From assembly GCA_031284195.1 (NCBI GenBank), contig JAITAI010000141.1, positions 1 to 8,449 of the forward strand: 8,449 nucleotides of DNA, in the 5' to 3' direction. The translations under genes were made by a program, and so were the position numbers. The stretch comes from Treponema sp. Its GTDB lineage: Bacteria > Spirochaetota > Spirochaetia > Treponematales > Breznakiellaceae. Shown here one piece after another: positions 6,050-8,449 of this stretch. A model generated the notes under the pieces. The model saw only the letters and a program-made list of their open reading frames with translations, ran no database searches and was not told the DNA's origin. Every line of letters starts with the position of its first letter. Within the stretch, counting starts at the first letter, position 1.

Positions 6050-7666
6050 TCAAAGGAGGTGCCGCTTCAGGGTGTTTGTTACAGCACCGGGACCTACCAT
6101 GAGTTCTTCAAAGTACTGTTCTACTCGTTCCCCAAGACCTGCTTCGTAGAGATTAACCGCAAAGATCCGCTGGTCCGATAAGATAGGCGCCAGAACTTCA
6201 TGGAAAGGTCCAGGTTGCCCCAGCTTCACCGTGGATAAAGACCGGGCCAAAGACGCATACAAGGGGTCAGGACTTACGGTAAAGGTTACACCGGTATCGT
6301 CTACCCCCAAAAGATACCGGATCCACCCTGCGAGAACCAGCGGGATGAGCTTGAGATTCTTAACCTTCAGGGTCTTGCTGGTCAGATAGGCCTTGATAGT
6401 CTCCCCAAAACGAATGGGGATTTTAAGAGAAGAATCCGTGGCGATCCGCTGAGGAGTGTCGGGCATAAAGGGATTGGGAAAACGTATCTGTAATACCTGA
6501 TCAATAAACGCCTTAGGAGAGAGGATACCCGGATCCACCACCACCGGAAGCCCTTCTTTATACCCGATACCCTCTACCAGTTTTACCAGATCCGGATTCT
6601 TCATCTCATCGCTGATCTTAGTGTACCCCAAAAGACAGCCGAAAATCGCCAAGGCCGTATGCAGCGGATTAAGGCAGGTGCAGACCTTCATCCGTTCCAC
6701 CTTGTCCACGGTTTCCTGGTCTGTAAAGAAGACCCCGGCCTTTTTTTCTATTTTTTTCAAAGCAGGAAACCCTGCGGGAAAGGTATCCTCAATGACCAGG
6801 TACTGGGCCTCTTCAGCATTCACAAACGGAGCGACCCGGGTATTCTTGGAAGTAAGCTGTCCTGCCATATCAGTACATCCCGCCTCAAGGAGCATGTTCT
6901 TGACCCCTTCATCAGGCCGGGGGGTTATCTTATCGATCATGGTCCAAGGGAAGGAAACTTGGGCAGGATCCCGGATATAGGCAAGAAACCCCGGATCCAC
7001 CAGGCCTGCTTTAGTCCATTGCACTGCAAAAGCCTCCACTGCCTTAAAGAGCTTATCCCCGTTATGGGAACAGTTGTCCATGCTGACCAGGGCCACCGGC
7101 AGCGTACCCGCTTTATACCGTTCATAACAAAGCCCTGCAAGCCTCCCGATATAGCTGGTAGGTCCTGCAGGCCCCCCCAGAAAATCCGCCTGCACCTCGG
7201 GTAAGGTTTCACCGGCACGGCTAAGGTCATATCCCTTTTCAGTAATCGTAAGGCTGACCATTTGTAAGGAGGGAGAACGGAAAATCTCTTTGAGTCTGTC
7301 AAAATCTTCGGGTCTATCCATACGCAGCGCTTCGGCGATACTGGCAATGACCCGTTTTTGTATGGTCCCATCTGCCTTCAGGGTTACGGCCATGCTTAAA
7401 TTATCGTAGGGCCGATATACCAGATCGATTATCTCCCCGTCGTAGCCTGCAGCCACGATGACCCCGGTTTTGGCTAAACCCTTATCCAAGAGATCCTGCT
7501 GAAGGGCAGCGAGGAAAGCCCGGAATATGTTACCTGCTCCAAAATGTACCCATTCAGGGGCCTTCTTGGTGGCCTGGATCATGGCATTCCGGTCAAAGTG
7601 GGGCAGCTCAATACCGGCCTTTTCCCATGGAACCAGATTCCCCAATTCTGTATTGTTTAGACGCAT
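6050..7666 (-). CDS. Mannitol dehydrogenase / fructuronate reductase family oxidoreductase
   Basis: A 538-residue NAD(P)-dependent polyol or hexuronate oxidoreductase of the family containing mannitol 2-dehydrogenase, fructuronate reductase (UxuB) and tagaturonate reductase. The N-terminal Rossmann domain carries HFGAGNIFRAF (41-51) as nucleotide-binding loop, then MDNCSHNGDK (196-205). The C-terminal helical domain begins near the active-site stretch MKVCTCLNPLHTAL (326-339), with Lys327, Asn333 and His336 as candidate catalytic residues; the Lys-Asn spacing seems one residue longer than in the classical mannitol 2-dehydrogenase. The protein is also longer than typical UxuB or MtlK (roughly 490), so substrate is left open. 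Start ATG has GAGGA just upstream. It stands alone, convergent with the hemerythrin gene, with no other uronate or mannitol genes in view. Cytoplasmic, no signal peptide. The stop codon falls within a CCTCC/GGAGG stem followed at a distance by T6. Confidence 0.9.
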   Translation of the reverse strand: MRLNNTELGNLVPWEKAGIELPHFDRNAMIQATKKAPEWVHFGAGNIFRAFLAALQQDLLDKGLAKTGVIVAAGYDGEIIDLVYRPYDNLSMAVTLKADGTIQKRVIASIAEALRMDRPEDFDRLKEIFRSPSLQMVSLTITEKGYDLSRAGETLPEVQADFLGGPAGPTSYIGRLAGLCYERYKAGTLPVALVSMDNCSHNGDKLFKAVEAFAVQWTKAGLVDPGFLAYIRDPAQVSFPWTMIDKITPRPDEGVKNMLLEAGCTDMAGQLTSKNTRVAPFVNAEEAQYLVIEDTFPAGFPALKKIEKKAGVFFTDQETVDKVERMKVCTCLNPLHTALAIFGCLLGYTKISDEMKNPDLVKLVEGIGYKEGLPVVVDPGILSPKAFIDQVLQIRFPNPFMPDTPQRIATDSSLKIPIRFGETIKAYLTSKTLKVKNLKLIPLVLAGWIRYLLGVDDTGVTFTVSPDPLYASLARSLSTVKLGQPGPFHEVLAPILSDQRIFAVNLYEAGLGERVEQYFEELMVGPGAVTNTLKRHLL

Positions 7667-7705
7667 TATAATCCTCTTGTACGAACGAAAATTGCTATTT
7701 GTTTA

Positions 7706-7734
7706 ATGATAACATAGGAGTCCCATAAAACCAA
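7706..7734 (-). promoter_or_regulatory. Candidate promoter of the dehydrogenase gene
   Basis: On the minus strand, TTGGTT (7729-7734) and TATCAT (7706-7711) are 17 bp apart, about 40 bp upstream of the start codon. The -10 matches the consensus at 5 of 6 positions; the -35 is weak. Confidence 0.45.
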
Positions 7735-7775
7735 CCGTGAAAATAACTCTCTAGAACAATTGTGGGGTTGGATCC

Positions 7776-7809
7776 GGGCATTTTCTTCATAAATATAATA
7801 AATATGCCC
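7776..7809. other. AT-rich stem-loop closed by GGGCAT/ATGCCC
   Basis: GGGCAT (7776-7781) pairs with ATGCCC (7804-7809) around an AT-rich interior. It lies at the end of the possible decayed minus-strand frame and upstream of the dehydrogenase promoter, so it could mark the end of transcripts coming from the SUMF1-family gene. There is no T-run after it on either strand. Confidence 0.3.
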
Positions 7810-8320
7810 TCTTTCCCATAAGACCCTTATCTTCGGTTAGTTCTTCTAAGAGGTTGCCACTACTTCCCCAGGAAAACATGCTGGTATACCTCAACCACGG
7901 GTTGCGTATTTTTCTGTATCTGTGGTCTCTGTACATCGCAGTATCGGAACATATACCTAGGATCCTCGAAGCGCCCTATAAACCGAAAATCGAGACGATA
8001 GCCGTTACTCTTTTTAATAGAATTCTAAAACAGAAGGGGCCGTTGTGCAAAGCTCTAGAAGTCAGTTCACCAGACTGGACTAGGTGCTGTATAACCCGTT
8101 CCCAGTACGCATGCACTCTACTGCTTAGCTATATAGGATATGCTATTATCTCCAGATAGGAATGTCCAATTACTCCTACTTTCCTGGTATTGTAGGAGGT
8201 ATGATAAATATACTGGCTATAGAGGACATACAGAACCACCAGTATCATTAGAAAAAATCGTACTTTAAGACGGTTTATACCTACTCTTGAGTTCTTTTCT
8301 TCTGCTCTTCCCGGAGATCG
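7787..8320 (-). pseudogene. Possible decayed gene downstream of the SUMF1-family gene
   Basis: One minus-strand frame runs from just after a TAA (8321-8323) to TGA (7787-7789), about 177 codons interrupted only by TAG at 8129-8131 and 7976-7978, fewer stops than chance would give. The first stretch contains a hydrophobic segment (MILVVLYVLYSQYIYHTSYN from the only early ATG, 8246-8248), giving a 39-residue product before the first TAG. No ribosome site precedes that ATG. The middle reads RVIQHLVQSGELTSRALHNG; I recognise no family. On the plus strand, a competing 94-codon frame starts at an ATG with AGGA upstream and ends at 8159, so which strand, if any, was coding is unclear. Composition is richer in A+T than the flanking genes. 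Readings: a decayed gene, a 39-residue membrane peptide, or noncoding DNA. The rest of 7667-8280 holds only the promoter and stem-loop listed separately. Confidence 0.25.
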
Positions 8321-8449
8321 TTACTACAAACCACCCGAAATCCAATATTGCGGCTCGTACAGGCAGGAATACTACTACCTCGATAGATAACTTTCACCTG
8401 ACATTCCAGGCTGTCCCATCCACCTCCCCGTTTCACCCGGGCCGCACCG
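8281..8449 (-). CDS. C-terminus of an FGE-sulfatase (SUMF1/EgtB/PvdO) family protein (partial)
   Basis: The last 55 residues are visible; the gene continues beyond the right edge and stops at TAG (8281-8283). The signature of the SUMF1 fold C-terminus is clear: RVKRGGGW, then an arginine-containing stretch, then NIGFRVV, followed by a short charged tail ending in RTQE. Family members include formylglycine-generating enzymes, ergothioneine/ovothiol-type oxidases and many uncharacterised bacterial proteins. The Cys pair used by aerobic formylglycine-generating enzyme sits 2 and 7 residues after the GGSW aromatic as I recall; here the only nearby Cys is 5 residues after Trp, so true FGE activity is doubtful. 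In bacteria, including spirochaetes, many such proteins are exported or lipid-anchored, but the N-terminus is not visible. Confidence 0.88.
   Translation of the reverse strand, partial: GAARVKRGGGWDSLECQVKVIYRGSSIPACTSRNIGFRVVCSNDLREEQKKRTQE

Noticed and set aside
6659..7204. Plus-strand frame of 181 codons opposite the dehydrogenase gene
   Set aside because: It is antisense to conserved motifs of the mannitol dehydrogenase family protein and shows no domain of its own.

Overview
The window looks like a piece of a bacterial chromosome from an anaerobic or microaerobic, host- or gut-associated organism. The mix of a B12-dependent ribonucleotide reductase, a bacteriohemerythrin, a long-form mannitol-dehydrogenase-family enzyme and an FGE-sulfatase-family (SUMF1) protein resembles what I know of treponemes such as the termite-gut species. 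That assignment is an inference from overall resemblance, not from a marker gene.

Layout. Positions 1-136 hold the 3' end of an unidentified plus-strand gene. A 10-unit array of 23-bp hairpin repeats (137-366) follows directly after its stop codon. Next is an AT-rich plus-strand gene for a DUF268 protein (516-1319), clearly different in base composition from its neighbours and probably acquired. It is followed by about 265 bp packed with inverted repeats (1324-1538). The minus strand then carries a long class II, adenosylcobalamin-dependent ribonucleotide reductase gene, nrdJ (1587-5036). A 327-bp divergent intergenic region with two palindromes separates it from a plus-strand bacteriohemerythrin gene (5364-5804). 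A convergent gap (5805-6049) with hairpins and an imperfect repeat leads to a minus-strand mannitol dehydrogenase/fructuronate reductase family gene (6050-7666). The segment 7667-8280 has no convincing intact gene, but a minus-strand frame runs through it with only two TAG stops and may be a decayed gene. The window ends in the C-terminus of a minus-strand SUMF1-family protein (8281-8449).

How the genes fit together. NrdJ makes deoxynucleotides with or without oxygen, and the hemerythrin next to it binds O2 through a di-iron site with all seven ligands present. The two are transcribed divergently from a shared region, which fits but does not prove a common response to oxygen. The sugar acid/polyol dehydrogenase points to hexuronate or sugar-alcohol catabolism and stands alone here. 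No operon joins the genes. No complete new multi-gene system is evident. The least explained parts are the 23-bp hairpin array, the structured flank after the DUF268 gene (one fold is attC-like), and the CTGTA/TACAG palindromes between nrdJ and the hemerythrin gene.
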